This document shows, piece by piece, positions 52,946 through 61,817 of a DNA stretch of 64,000 nucleotides (the first letter of the stretch is position 1; the number at the start of each line of letters is the position of its first letter). The DNA is taken from positions 1,674,001-1,738,000 of the forward strand of contig BAOK01000001.1 of assembly GCA_000509225.1 (NCBI GenBank), read 5' to 3'. The stretch comes from Parvibaculaceae bacterium Mf 1.05b.01 (lineage in GTDB: Bacteria; Pseudomonadota; Alphaproteobacteria; Parvibaculales; Parvibaculaceae). Below the pieces are notes generated by a model. That model did not search any database, was not told the origin of the DNA, and worked only from the letters and a program-made list of their open reading frames with translations. The position numbers were made by a program, and so were the translations under genes.

Positions 52946-53239
52946 ATGAATAACACCTACTTCGTCTACATAATGGCCAGCAAACGCCGAGATACGCTGT
53001 ATGTAGGCGTTACCAACGATCTAGTTCGCCGCGTCCATGAACATCGAACCGGTTCCATTGAAGGTTTCACAAGCAAGTATTTAGTGAAGCACCTTGTCTG
53101 GTATGAAAGCACATCCAGCATTGATGCTGCGATCACGCACGAAAAACGCGTCAAACGTTGGCGACGGGATTGGAAATTTGACCTCGTAGAAAAAACCAAT
53201 CCCGAATGGCGTGATCTTTATGAGGAAATCTCTCAATAA
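52946..53239 (+). CDS. Stand-alone GIY-YIG nuclease-domain protein
   Basis: 97 residues. YFVYIMASKRRDTLYVGVTN gives the GIY-YIG strand pair (here VYI and YVG), followed by DLVRRVHEHRTG with the catalytic Arg. KYLVKHLVWYESTSSIDAAI supplies the Tyr/His part and ends with the metal-binding Glu in THEKRVKRWRRDWK. One domain only, no DNA-binding extension. Family known as UPF0213-like GIY-YIG proteins; role unresolved. It is bracketed on both sides by members of one palindromic repeat family. Confidence 0.93.
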   Translation: MNNTYFVYIMASKRRDTLYVGVTNDLVRRVHEHRTGSIEGFTSKYLVKHLVWYESTSSIDAAITHEKRVKRWRRDWKFDLVEKTNPEWRDLYEEISQ

Positions 53240-53260
53240 GAGGCTGGTGACATGCACTAT

Positions 53261-53286
53261 GGGCCCCGGATCAAGTCCGGGGTGAC
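53261..53286. repeat. Dispersed palindrome right of the GIY-YIG gene
   Basis: One unit, GGGCCCCGG ... CCGGGGTGAC, starting 22 bases past the GIY-YIG stop. It is in the same orientation as the unit at 52795-52821, so the gene lies between directly repeated copies. Confidence 0.85.
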
Positions 53287-53525
53287 GATTGGTGTTTGGA
53301 AATAGCCAACATCCGTGTGTCCAATTAGCCCCCTTACAAAATAGCCGTTTTCACATCACGTATTTGTAATTCATTCTATTTCACACCCCACTTGACCCTG
53401 AATGCAAAAACAACCATGTTTGCGGCCAATAAATGACCATTCCCAGTGGCTGCGACCATTGGTGGTTAAATCACACTTGCGACCCCAGGAGACTGGGTGG
53501 AGAGACTTGGTAAGGAGACTAGGCT

Positions 53526-53849
53526 TTGGCCCAGCACACCAATACACGCGCGACCACCCAGGCGGTCACCGCCAACCGCCTGCTCGATGGCGAGGTGGTC
53601 TATTTCACAGCTGATGGAACCTGGTCTGATTGGCTAAAGGACGCCGATGTCGCCGATGGCAAAGAGGCTTGTGCGGCACTGCTTGCGAAAGCCGAACCGT
53701 CAGTGGCGGCGCAACAGGTTGTTGAGCCCTACCTCTTTGAAGTTGCTGTGGAAGACAGCGCGATTGTGCCAGCTAGCGTGCGGGAAAAAATTCGCATGGC
53801 CGGCCCAACGATCCGCCTTGATCTCGGCAAGCAAGCTGCTTCTATTTGA
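53526..53849 (+). CDS. DUF2849 domain-containing protein
   Basis: 107 residues from a TTG start with AAGGAG 9 bases upstream. TRATTQAVTANRLLDGEVVY and WLKDADVADGKEACAALLAK are the DUF2849 pattern. The gene is regularly placed directly before cysI in alphaproteobacteria, and is here too, so a role in sulfite reduction is likely. No catalytic motif visible. Confidence 0.9.
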   Translation: MAQHTNTRATTQAVTANRLLDGEVVYFTADGTWSDWLKDADVADGKEACAALLAKAEPSVAAQQVVEPYLFEVAVEDSAIVPASVREKIRMAGPTIRLDLGKQAASI

Positions 53850-53934
53850 CGTGTTTCCGGACGCAAAACCGCAAGAACACTTTTGCTGGAAACACTTGAA
53901 CCACAATAAGACGCTTACAACGAAAGCACCTTAG

Positions 53935-55593
53935 ATGTATCGCTACGATGAATTCGACCACACGCTTGTCAAGGAACGGGTAACCCAGTTCCGCGGACAG
54001 GTTGAGCGCCGCCTGGCTGGCGACATTACAGAAGACCAGTTCAAGCCACTCCGGCTCATGAATGGCGTCTATCTGCAGCTCCATGCTTACATGCTGCGCG
54101 TTGCGGTGCCCTATGGCACGCTGTCGGGTAAGCAGATGCATATGCTCGCTGACATCGCGACGAAGTATGACAAAGGCTATGGTCACTTCACCACGCGCCA
54201 GAACATTCAGTATAACTGGCCTGCTCTCTCCGACATTCCAGCGATCCTAGATGACCTCGCCTCCGTTGAAATGCATGCGATCCAGACGTCCGGCAATTGC
54301 ATTCGCAACGTAACGTCCGACCAATATGCAGGTGCGGCTGCAGGTGAAGTGGACGATCCCCGCATCTGGAGCGAGATCATTCGTCAATGGTCCACTTTCC
54401 ATCCGGAATTCACCTTCCTGCCGCGCAAGTTCAAGTTTGCTGTCTGCGGCATGAATGAAGACCGCGCTGCGATCCGCTTCCATGACATTGGCATTGAAGT
54501 TGTGAAGGGCAAAGACGGTGCGCCTGCCTTCGACATTTATGTCGGTGGTGGTCAGGGGCGGACACCGATGATCGGCCATCTGATCGGCGAAGCTGTGCCC
54601 GCCGTGGACCTTATCGCGTATCTTGAGTCCATCATGCGCGTCTACAATATGAATGGACGCCGGGACAATCTCTACAAAGCGCGGATCAAAATTCTTGTTC
54701 ATGCGCTTGGTGCTGAAGAGATGAAGCGCCAGGTCGAAGAAGAGTTCGTCCACGTCAAAGAAAAAGGCGTGGTGAACCTGCCGGAAGAAGAAATCGCGCG
54801 CATTCGTGCCTATTTCGCCCCACCCGCCTACGAAGCACTGCCGGACGAGTCCTCCGCGCTCAATGAAGCGATGGCGGACAATAAGAAGTTTGCCGACTGG
54901 GTAAAAACCAATGTCGCTGAACACAAAGCTGATGGCTACGCGATCGCCAACATTTCGCTGAAGCCTGTTGGCGGTGTCGCCGGTGATGCGAGCGACGATC
55001 AGATGCATGTGATGGCGGATCTCGCCACCCAATACAGCTTTGATGAGCTGCGGGTGACCCACGAGCAGAACATTGTTCTGGCCCATGTGAAGAAAGATGA
55101 TCTCTTCGCACTCTGGCAAGGTCTTGAGAAGGCAGCGCTCGGCACACCGAACCTTGCCCTCATCACCGATCATATTGTCTGTCCTGGTCTGGACTATTGT
55201 GCGCTCGCCAATGCGCGCTCGATCCCTATCAGTCAGGAAATCGCGGAGCGTTTTAACGATCTAGATCGCCAGCACAATATTGGTGAGCTGAAGGTGAAAA
55301 TCTCCGGCTGCATCAATGCCTGCGGTCACCACCATGTGGGCCATATTGGTATTCTTGGTGTCGACAAGAAGGGCACCGAGTTCTACCAGATTTCTCTCGG
55401 CGGCTCAGCGGACGAAAACGCCTCCGTTGGCGACATTCTCGGCCCTGCCTTCACCGAAGATGAGATCGCGGATGCGATTGAGACCATCGTCGAGACCTAT
55501 ATCAAGATCCGACAAGAGGGCGAGCGGTTCATCGAAACCTACCGTCGTGTCGGCAAAGAACCGTTCAAGGAGACTCTCTATGCCACTCATTAA
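53935..55593 (+). CDS. cysI: Sulfite (nitrite/sulfite) reductase haemoprotein
   Basis: 552 residues. Reduces sulfite to sulfide in assimilatory sulfur metabolism. Two ferredoxin-like half domains; the 4Fe-4S/sirohaem ligands are Cys residues in HIVCPGLDYCALANA and GCINACGHHHVGHIG. The N-terminal half has GHFTTRQNIQYNW and TSGNCIRNVTSDQYAG. Both sirohaem-contact regions are intact. The 3' end overlaps the DUF934 gene. Confidence 0.95.
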   Translation: MYRYDEFDHTLVKERVTQFRGQVERRLAGDITEDQFKPLRLMNGVYLQLHAYMLRVAVPYGTLSGKQMHMLADIATKYDKGYGHFTTRQNIQYNWPALSDIPAILDDLASVEMHAIQTSGNCIRNVTSDQYAGAAAGEVDDPRIWSEIIRQWSTFHPEFTFLPRKFKFAVCGMNEDRAAIRFHDIGIEVVKGKDGAPAFDIYVGGGQGRTPMIGHLIGEAVPAVDLIAYLESIMRVYNMNGRRDNLYKARIKILVHALGAEEMKRQVEEEFVHVKEKGVVNLPEEEIARIRAYFAPPAYEALPDESSALNEAMADNKKFADWVKTNVAEHKADGYAIANISLKPVGGVAGDASDDQMHVMADLATQYSFDELRVTHEQNIVLAHVKKDDLFALWQGLEKAALGTPNLALITDHIVCPGLDYCALANARSIPISQEIAERFNDLDRQHNIGELKVKISGCINACGHHHVGHIGILGVDKKGTEFYQISLGGSADENASVGDILGPAFTEDEIADAIETIVETYIKIRQEGERFIETYRRVGKEPFKETLYATH

Positions 55594-56071
55594 GAACGGG
55601 GAATTTGCTGACGACAATTGGATCCTGGTCGGCGACGAAGACGAGCTGCCAGCGGATACACCCGTCATTGTATCCGCCGCCCGCTGGCAGGCGGAGCGGG
55701 AGACGCTTTTGGGCCGGAACGCACCTTTGGGCGTAAAACTCGAAGCAGGCGAAGCGCCGGAACTGATCGCGGACGATCTCGACCGGTTCCAGCTGGTTGC
55801 CGTAAACTTTCCCGCCTTCAAAGACGGGCGCGGCTTTTCCTATGCAAGCCTGCTCCGGGACCGCTATGGGTTTGACGGCGAGGTCCGCGCCGTAGGCGAA
55901 GTGCTTCGCGACCAATGGTCTCTCATGGTACGCTGTGGTTTTGATGCGTTCGACGTTGCGGACGGCACCAAGATCGATGCCTTTAAGGAGGCGCTGGGAG
56001 AGTTCAGCCATGTCTATCAGGCAACGGGTGATGGCAAGAAAACTGTCTGGCAATTGCGCCACGGCGGCTAG
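55580..56071 (+). CDS. DUF934 domain-containing protein (sulfite reductase operon)
   Basis: 163 residues. PLIKNGEFADDNWILVGDED opens the DUF934 domain; DRFQLVAVNFPAFKDGRGFS and YASLLRDRYGFDGEVRAVGE are its most conserved part. Starts 14 bases before the cysI stop. Family members always travel with cysI and are thought to assist it. cysH, the usual next gene, is not here. Confidence 0.93.
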   Translation: MPLIKNGEFADDNWILVGDEDELPADTPVIVSAARWQAERETLLGRNAPLGVKLEAGEAPELIADDLDRFQLVAVNFPAFKDGRGFSYASLLRDRYGFDGEVRAVGEVLRDQWSLMVRCGFDAFDVADGTKIDAFKEALGEFSHVYQATGDGKKTVWQLRHGG

Positions 56072-57119
56072 AACATCCCTCAAGAATGCGCTGCATGCCG
56101 CAAGCCTTCTTATCGCGAGCGCGCTTATGACACTTCCGGCGCGGGCAGAACTGATTGTGCTCGCCGCCCCGATCACGGGTGATTCCTATTACGGGGACGT
56201 CGCCGGTGAGATTTTCGATTTCCATGTGGCCTATGCCAAGGCAATCCGCGCACCCGATCAGGTCCTCATCCTGACAGATGAAGGCGCCTATGACCGCTAT
56301 GCGGCGGTGCTTGGACCCGAAAAGGTTCTGGTTGCTCCCATAGCGGATATCTGGGCGCGAGACTTTGCGCCTTCAAACGCAGAAGACCCTGTCTATTTCC
56401 GCTATACCGCCGCAGGCCAAGGGGGCGGGTACAGCGGACAGGATGATGCCGACGCGGTTCAGATCGCGCTTGCAGAACTCACCGACGCCGCCGACATGAC
56501 CATCCGGGCGACGCATCTTCTGAATGATGGCGGCAATTTCGTGGATGACTATGCGGGCAATGCGGTCGTCAGCACCAAATTCCTCACCGACAATGACCTC
56601 ACCGAAGACGAAGCCCGCGCCGCCATGCAGCGTGTGACGGGCATCAACCATGTAGCGTTCATTGAGGCTGATGAACAAGGTGGCCTGGAACATGCCGATG
56701 GTGTTGTGAGTTTCGTCGACACCAATACGCTCGTCATCAACTCCTATTCAGAAGACCCTGCCTATCGGCACCAGCTCTACAAAGATCTGGAGCGGGGCCT
56801 GCCCGGCGTCACGATCCACGAGATCGTCACGCCCTATGACGGCTCGGAAATTTATGACGCGCGGTTCGGGTCCGCCTGTGGGCTCTACACAAACGCGTTG
56901 GTCACACCGGAACGCATCTATCTACCGCAATTCGGCATTCCCGAGGATGCTGTGGCTCTCGCCCAGGTGCGCGCCGCAACCACCCGCGAGGTGGTACCCG
57001 TATCCTCGTCGGGGGTCTGCAAAATGGGTGGGGGCGTGCGGTGCATGTCCTGGCAATTGCGCGGGGCGCTGGCGCATGCTCTGCTCGCTTATGCGAGGGC
57101 GCGCCAAGCGCGGCGTTAA
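56010..57119 (+). CDS. Exported agmatine deiminase/peptidylarginine deiminase family protein
   Basis: 369 residues from ATG 56010 (GGAGAG upstream); ATG 56031 is an alternative and both overlap the DUF934 gene. A signal peptide ends near MTLPARAEL. Catalytic residues by motif: Asp in IWARDFAP, His and Asp in GLEHADG, Cys in the C-terminal MGGGVRCMSWQ. These convert guanidino groups to ureido groups plus ammonia. An exported member would act on an external substrate. Its relation to the sulfur operon is only positional. Confidence 0.85.
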   Translation: MSIRQRVMARKLSGNCATAARTSLKNALHAASLLIASALMTLPARAELIVLAAPITGDSYYGDVAGEIFDFHVAYAKAIRAPDQVLILTDEGAYDRYAAVLGPEKVLVAPIADIWARDFAPSNAEDPVYFRYTAAGQGGGYSGQDDADAVQIALAELTDAADMTIRATHLLNDGGNFVDDYAGNAVVSTKFLTDNDLTEDEARAAMQRVTGINHVAFIEADEQGGLEHADGVVSFVDTNTLVINSYSEDPAYRHQLYKDLERGLPGVTIHEIVTPYDGSEIYDARFGSACGLYTNALVTPERIYLPQFGIPEDAVALAQVRAATTREVVPVSSSGVCKMGGGVRCMSWQLRGALAHALLAYARARQARR

Positions 57120-57226
57120 GGGTCCATAAACCCTAAAAGCGATTTCAGTAAAATCTTGCCAATCGCCTTCAGCGTTTCTCCATTCGCTGCGGGGTAAAAC
57201 TCTCTCATGTTCCGAGGAGTTTTCTG

Positions 57227-57592
57227 ATGAGCCATTCTCTGTCGCCCAATCGCTGGCACTATGCCGTTGCAGCCGCGGCTTACTTTTTTGTTGCGGTCAT
57301 CGCCGCGCCTGTCTTTGCCGCGAGCCCGTCTGTGTTTGTGGAACAGGGCACAAACCGCCCGGGCGCAGATTACAAAGTGCTCTCGGCTGGCAGCGAAGGC
57401 CCGCAATATTGCGCGTCTGCCTGTTTTGCTGACACGCAGTGCCGGGCCTGGACCTATGTCCGCGCTGGCAATGAAGGCCCAGAGGCGCAATGCCATTTGA
57501 AGCTCGATGTGCCTCATGCACAGGCGACGCCTTGCTGCATCAGCGGTGTGACGGTCGGTTCAAGCATGCCGGGCCGCACTCGCGGGTATTGA
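57227..57592 (+). CDS. Secreted PAN/apple-like domain protein
   Basis: 121 residues. Signal peptide (about 12-31, cleavage near VFAAS), then one PAN-like unit with cysteines in PQYCASACFADTQCRAWTYV and AQCHLKLD, then TPCCISGV. The CRAWTYV core is the PAN_4 hallmark. Binds protein or carbohydrate; partner unknown. Confidence 0.85.
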   Translation: MSHSLSPNRWHYAVAAAAYFFVAVIAAPVFAASPSVFVEQGTNRPGADYKVLSAGSEGPQYCASACFADTQCRAWTYVRAGNEGPEAQCHLKLDVPHAQATPCCISGVTVGSSMPGRTRGY

Positions 57593-57616
57593 GCCTCTCT
57601 CGACTTACTCCAAAGT

Positions 57617-57756
57617 GTCACCCCGGATTTAATCCGGGGTCCATTCAGTGCTTCCCACAATCCATGTCATTGCCCGATTTATTGGGGCAATCCAGGGTTG
57701 CAAACTCAGGCTTTAGTTGAATCGCCCTGGACCACCCGAACAAGTCGGGTGGTGAC
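57617..57756. repeat. Dispersed palindromes, three units
   Basis: Units at 57617-57642 (GTCACCCCGG ... CCGGGGTCC), 57666-57693 (GTCATTGCCCG ... GGGGCAATCC) and 57728-57756 (TGGACCACCCG ... CGGGTGGTGAC). The last is identical over 29 bases to the unit at 49808-49836, so copying is recent or under gene conversion. They occupy the gap between two convergent genes. Confidence 0.85.
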
Positions 57757-57813
57757 AGTCTGGCTTGGGAGTTTGCTTGTCGTATAACATTCAGGAGCGA
57801 TTGGAGAAAACCA

Positions 57814-58578
57814 TCAAACAGGCAGATCGGACGCCGAGCGACGCCCGAAAAGCTCACCGCGCACAGCGCGATGGCGTGCCGCGTCACCTTTGATGCCTTC
57901 AATGCTCTTTTCAAGCAGGACAAGGGCTTCATCAATCGTCGCGATGAGATCGCGCTCGGGAATATCAAAGGCGGATTGCTCCAACGCCACACGATATTCC
58001 ACATACCGCCTGGACATGCGATCGGCCATATCGTCAATCACCTTGCCATTCTCCTCAACACGCAGCACCACATCCACCGCGTCAGAGAAGGCGGCACGGT
58101 TTGCTTCCATGGCTTCGCGCACGAGCGCTAAGCGCAGAGCATCGGCGGCTGTAACCGCAATGCTGAGATTCGCAAATTGGTCAATCATGGTCACATCGCG
58201 CAGCACATCATTGCCGAAGGCGTGGAGCATCGATGTCCCACTTGCCGCGTGAACACGCCTCAGCGTGTGATAGTAGACTTTCTCACCTTCAGCCTCCTCA
58301 GCGCCGTGGAGAAGGCGATCAACCAAGTCTGGCTCACGATCGGCTGCTTGATCATTAATGGTGTCAGCGATGGTACGAAGCTGCGCTTCTTCCGCCGTCA
58401 GCGGCAGATCAGCGGCAGCGTTTGTCGGCTCTGTCAAGCGGACCACCCGGTCGCCAAGACTGCTCAGAAAGGAAAACTCGTTCGGCTGTGTGCGACCGAG
58501 ATCAGCCTGCCCGGCGCAGGCCACAAGGCTCAACGTCAATAATCCGGTTCCCAAAATCTGGGTGTGGCGAGAGGCCAT
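57814..58578 (-). CDS. Putative helical lipoprotein of unknown function
   Basis: 254 residues from ATG 58578. Lipoprotein signal with lipobox LVAC. The mature part is nearly all helical and charged, with DLPLTAEEAQLRTIADTIND, a VYYHTLRRVHAASGTSMLHA motif and a long C-terminal helix pair. No family recognised. Divergent from the PqiA-like gene. Confidence 0.75.
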   Translation of the reverse strand: MASRHTQILGTGLLTLSLVACAGQADLGRTQPNEFSFLSSLGDRVVRLTEPTNAAADLPLTAEEAQLRTIADTINDQAADREPDLVDRLLHGAEEAEGEKVYYHTLRRVHAASGTSMLHAFGNDVLRDVTMIDQFANLSIAVTAADALRLALVREAMEANRAAFSDAVDVVLRVEENGKVIDDMADRMSRRYVEYRVALEQSAFDIPERDLIATIDEALVLLEKSIEGIKGDAARHRAVRGELFGRRSASDLPV

Positions 58579-58742
58579 GTCAGATCCACTTTCTGTTGCC
58601 GGAGCGGGCCTTTCCCTCGGCGGCATAGTTTCGCCACAAGCCTAGGGCGTAATCGTTAGATGGCTGTTAATGGCGGGGACACGCTTTGAGTGACCAAGGG
58701 ATATGGGCGAAAAAACGCAAGGAATGAGGGCTTTTTGGACAG

Positions 58743-59258
58743 ATGAACGACGCATTTCTTAAGTCCGGGCCGACATTCGGATCGGCCCCCATCAAGGGCC
58801 GTCGGTGGCTCATGATTGTGCTCCTGACATCCTTGGCAATGGTGATCGTTGGACTTCAGGTGCCAGCGGTCACTGTGAGCAGTTTCTGGTTCTATGAGAA
58901 TGACCTCTCGATCCTGGATGGCATCCAGTCTTTCTTTGACGAAGGGCAAACGGCGCTCGGCCTGCTGGTGCTCGGCGTGTCGGTTGTGTTTCCGGTTGGC
59001 AAAATCCTTTTGGGCCTGTTGCTCATCGCGCGGGGTCGCAAACGATCCAATGGAACCGGTGCCCTTCTCGGGCTCCTGGTCTGGCTGTCTCGTTGGTCGA
59101 TGACCGATGTGTTCGTGTTTGCGCTGATCGTGCTGGTGTTAAACGGGCAGCTACTCACCACCGCCGATGTGCATGGCGGTGTGGCTCTCTTTGCTGGAGG
59201 TGTATTGCTCTCTGCCTTTGCGGTCTCGCAGGTCCGTCGACGCCTGACGGCCGAGTGA
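58743..59258 (+). CDS. PqiA-like membrane protein (single-domain)
   Basis: 171 residues with four TM helices. FPVGKILLGLLLI and LVWLSRWSMTDVFVFALIVL are the PqiA half-unit pattern. E. coli PqiA contains two such units and a cysteine motif; this protein has one unit and no cysteines. Relatives aid lipid traffic with MCE proteins; no MCE gene is adjacent. Confidence 0.82.
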   Translation: MNDAFLKSGPTFGSAPIKGRRWLMIVLLTSLAMVIVGLQVPAVTVSSFWFYENDLSILDGIQSFFDEGQTALGLLVLGVSVVFPVGKILLGLLLIARGRKRSNGTGALLGLLVWLSRWSMTDVFVFALIVLVLNGQLLTTADVHGGVALFAGGVLLSAFAVSQVRRRLTAE

Positions 59259-59260
59259 GC

Positions 59261-60565
59261 TCAGAAACGGTTGGCTGAAAAATTTTCCGGGTCAACGGAC
59301 GGGTCGCGTCCACCGATCAGCTCTGCAATGAGAGCGGCTGATCCCATGGCAAGGGTCCAGCCCAAGGTCCCATGGCCGGTATTGAGATAGAGATTGTCCC
59401 GTCCCGGCGCCTTGCCCAGAACAGGTACGCCATCGGGCGTCATAGGTCGCAAGCCACACCAGAATTCAGGTTCGAGATCCTCGCCCAAGGCTGGAAAAAG
59501 AGCACGGACTGCGTCGAGCACGGACTGCGCCCGGTCTGCCTCCACCGTACGGTCATAGCCTGCCACTTCCGCCTGGCCTGCGACGCGCAAACGATTGCCC
59601 AAGCGGCTCACCACGATGCGCCGCACCTCATCGGTGACACTGACCTCTGGCGCTGAGCCATCATCAGGCACTTCAAGTGTCACGGAATATCCTTTGACCG
59701 GGTAGACCGGAAGCGTCACCCCATCGAGCAGATGGGGGCTCATAACGCCTGCGGCCAGCACGACTGCATCAGCTTCAAGGCGCCGCAGGTTCGTGCGTAC
59801 ATGGCTGATCCGCTCACCCTGGCGTTCCAGTTTGGCAACGGTCTCTCCATAGAGACAGGTGACACCCATCTCTTCTACCGCGCGCGCCAGCGCATCGGTG
59901 AACTTGTAGGCATCTCCACTCTGGTCGCTTCTGGAGTAGACCCCGCCAGCAAGCTCGCCGCGCTGATGGGCTGACGCCAGGGCGGGCTCAAGTGCCACAC
60001 ATTCCTGAGCGCTTAAGCGTTCCTGATGGAGCCCGAAAGGTTCCAAGCGCTCAGCTTCTCGTGCAGCATGATCGACTTCCGCCTCTGTCGCGAAGACCCG
60101 CAGAATGCCTTTTTCTTTGCGATCAAAAGCAGGCGCCATGCCTTTGGCTGCAAGATCATCCAACGTCTCCTGCAGAATGCTTCGGCTGAGGAGCGCAAGG
60201 TCCACATTGCGTTCTGCACCGTCGCGCTGCGCGTTCAACGAGCACCGCCGCCAGAAGCGCCACAACCACTTCCATTGTGCCGGGTCTGCTTTCAGCCGGA
60301 GCCGAAGTGGCGCGTCGGCACGTCCTAACCATTTAAGAGCCTGCATCGGTACACCGGGGCCCGCCCAGGGGGCCACTTCGCCGGCACTCACCTGCCCGCC
60401 ATTGGCGAAACTGGTTTCGAGACCAGGCCCCTGCTCTTTCTCGATAAGGGTTACGTCATGCCCGTCGCGCCTCAACCGATAGGCTGTCGCCACGCCGATC
60501 ACGCCTGCACCGACCACCACAATTTTTTGGGGAGCTTTTTCTTGTCGGGACACGGGAGGAGACAT
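59261..60565 (-). CDS. dadA: D-amino acid dehydrogenase-like FAD oxidoreductase
   Basis: 434 residues. FAD site VVVGAGVIGVATAYRLRRDG, then ETSFANGGQVSAGEVAPWAG, the DadA marker, and GHGTLGWTLAMGSAALIAEL at the end. Oxidises D-amino acids (often D-alanine) into the respiratory chain at the inner face of the membrane. No racemase is adjacent. Confidence 0.92.
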   Translation of the reverse strand: MSPPVSRQEKAPQKIVVVGAGVIGVATAYRLRRDGHDVTLIEKEQGPGLETSFANGGQVSAGEVAPWAGPGVPMQALKWLGRADAPLRLRLKADPAQWKWLWRFWRRCSLNAQRDGAERNVDLALLSRSILQETLDDLAAKGMAPAFDRKEKGILRVFATEAEVDHAAREAERLEPFGLHQERLSAQECVALEPALASAHQRGELAGGVYSRSDQSGDAYKFTDALARAVEEMGVTCLYGETVAKLERQGERISHVRTNLRRLEADAVVLAAGVMSPHLLDGVTLPVYPVKGYSVTLEVPDDGSAPEVSVTDEVRRIVVSRLGNRLRVAGQAEVAGYDRTVEADRAQSVLDAVRALFPALGEDLEPEFWCGLRPMTPDGVPVLGKAPGRDNLYLNTGHGTLGWTLAMGSAALIAELIGGRDPSVDPENFSANRF

Positions 60566-60844
60566 ATTGGCCAGAACTCATTACCGGAGGAGTGTGCGGT
60601 CTTCCTAGCAAACTCACCTTCTCTGGGCAAAAGAAAGGCGGACACGAGGCAAGAATTCGAGGTTCGACCTTTCTGTGCAAACGATGAAACCAACTCACAA
60701 AAGATTCACGCAGACATTCGCCCATCATTTAACGGTTTCCAGGCTCTACGCTGAGTTACTGGCAAATTTGCATCAATTTTCTTTTCAAACCCTTGCGCTG
60801 ACGTATAATAAATTAATTGTTTCAACTTGCTGTAAGGAAAGATT

Positions 60845-61789
60845 GTGAGACACATACGTTCCTGCGCTTGGATTGGCATCTTCGTCATTTTGACGGGGTG
60901 TGGCACGGTAACTGGGTTTCCAGAAAGGCCCGTTTCTGACAATGACGACCTAGACCATCTAGTGAACGTCTATTTTTCTGATGGGTTTGATGCCGCATAC
61001 ACGAATGCTGACCTTTCAACTCCGCAAGGGGTGGCAAGCAGACGCGATGCACGAAACAACATCCTCAACGGTCGTCTTGCAGCGTTTGACATACAGTTTA
61101 ATCGTTTTCAGCGAGAACTGCATTCGGTAGGCGTAGGCACCCAACTAAGTACAGATACCGCTCTTCTGGGTTTAGGAGCGGCGGGTGCTGTTGTGTCAGG
61201 CGGAACAAGCCAGCTCCTTTCCGCAATCGCTGGTGGGATTACAGGATTTCAGGGATCAGTTGACCGGGAGGTCTTCTTCGAACAAACGATGCCAGTGTTA
61301 CTACAACAGATGAATGCACAACGAAATCTAATCAGAGCCAAAATTCGGGCGGGCCTGTTGAAAAGTGTGACGGACTACCCCCTTGGACAAGGTCTGGCGG
61401 ATATCGAAAGCTACTATTTTGCTGGCTCGATCCCGGGGGCTTTGGTCGGCATTTCCGACGCAGCTGGTAAAAGCAACGATAGAGCACAGGCAATCGAAGC
61501 GGGAACCCTCACCGCTGAAGCAGTTACGGATGAAGTGATAAGCGGAGCTGGCTCAAATATCGAAAAAATCCAGAAACTGTCAGACGAGCGCGCTATTCGT
61601 CTCGCGCTCATATTGGAAAACACATTTCCGGAGGTCATCACGATATTTAGAACTCTTGACAGCGCCAATGCGCGTTTTACCGATGGTCGAGTTGCTAGAG
61701 ACTTTATCACGCGCATTACTCCCACCATGAATCGAACTATTGAGGGAGTAACAAAACTCAACAAAGCTATTGAGACCGTGAGCAAATAG
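60845..61789 (+). CDS. Putative lipoprotein of an AT-rich pair
   Basis: 314 residues from GTG 60845, with AAGGA upstream. Signal with lipobox LTGC. A glycine-rich hydrophobic segment (about 108-140, LGLGAAGAVVSGGTSQLLSA) is followed by VDREVFFEQTMPVLLQQMNA QRNLIRAKI-type helices and a C-terminal helical tail. Small families of such lipoproteins occur across proteobacteria without known role. AT-rich compared with its neighbours. A 55-residue gene follows 28 bases downstream. Confidence 0.75.
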   Translation: MRHIRSCAWIGIFVILTGCGTVTGFPERPVSDNDDLDHLVNVYFSDGFDAAYTNADLSTPQGVASRRDARNNILNGRLAAFDIQFNRFQRELHSVGVGTQLSTDTALLGLGAAGAVVSGGTSQLLSAIAGGITGFQGSVDREVFFEQTMPVLLQQMNAQRNLIRAKIRAGLLKSVTDYPLGQGLADIESYYFAGSIPGALVGISDAAGKSNDRAQAIEAGTLTAEAVTDEVISGAGSNIEKIQKLSDERAIRLALILENTFPEVITIFRTLDSANARFTDGRVARDFITRITPTMNRTIEGVTKLNKAIETVSK

Positions 61790-61817
61790 ACAAATAGAGG
61801 AAACGGGAGACCTAGAA

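Noticed and set aside
53287-53525. Riboswitch or leader upstream of the sulfite reductase operon
   Set aside because: Only short, imperfect dyads were seen; nothing matches a SAM-riboswitch core that I can recognise by eye.
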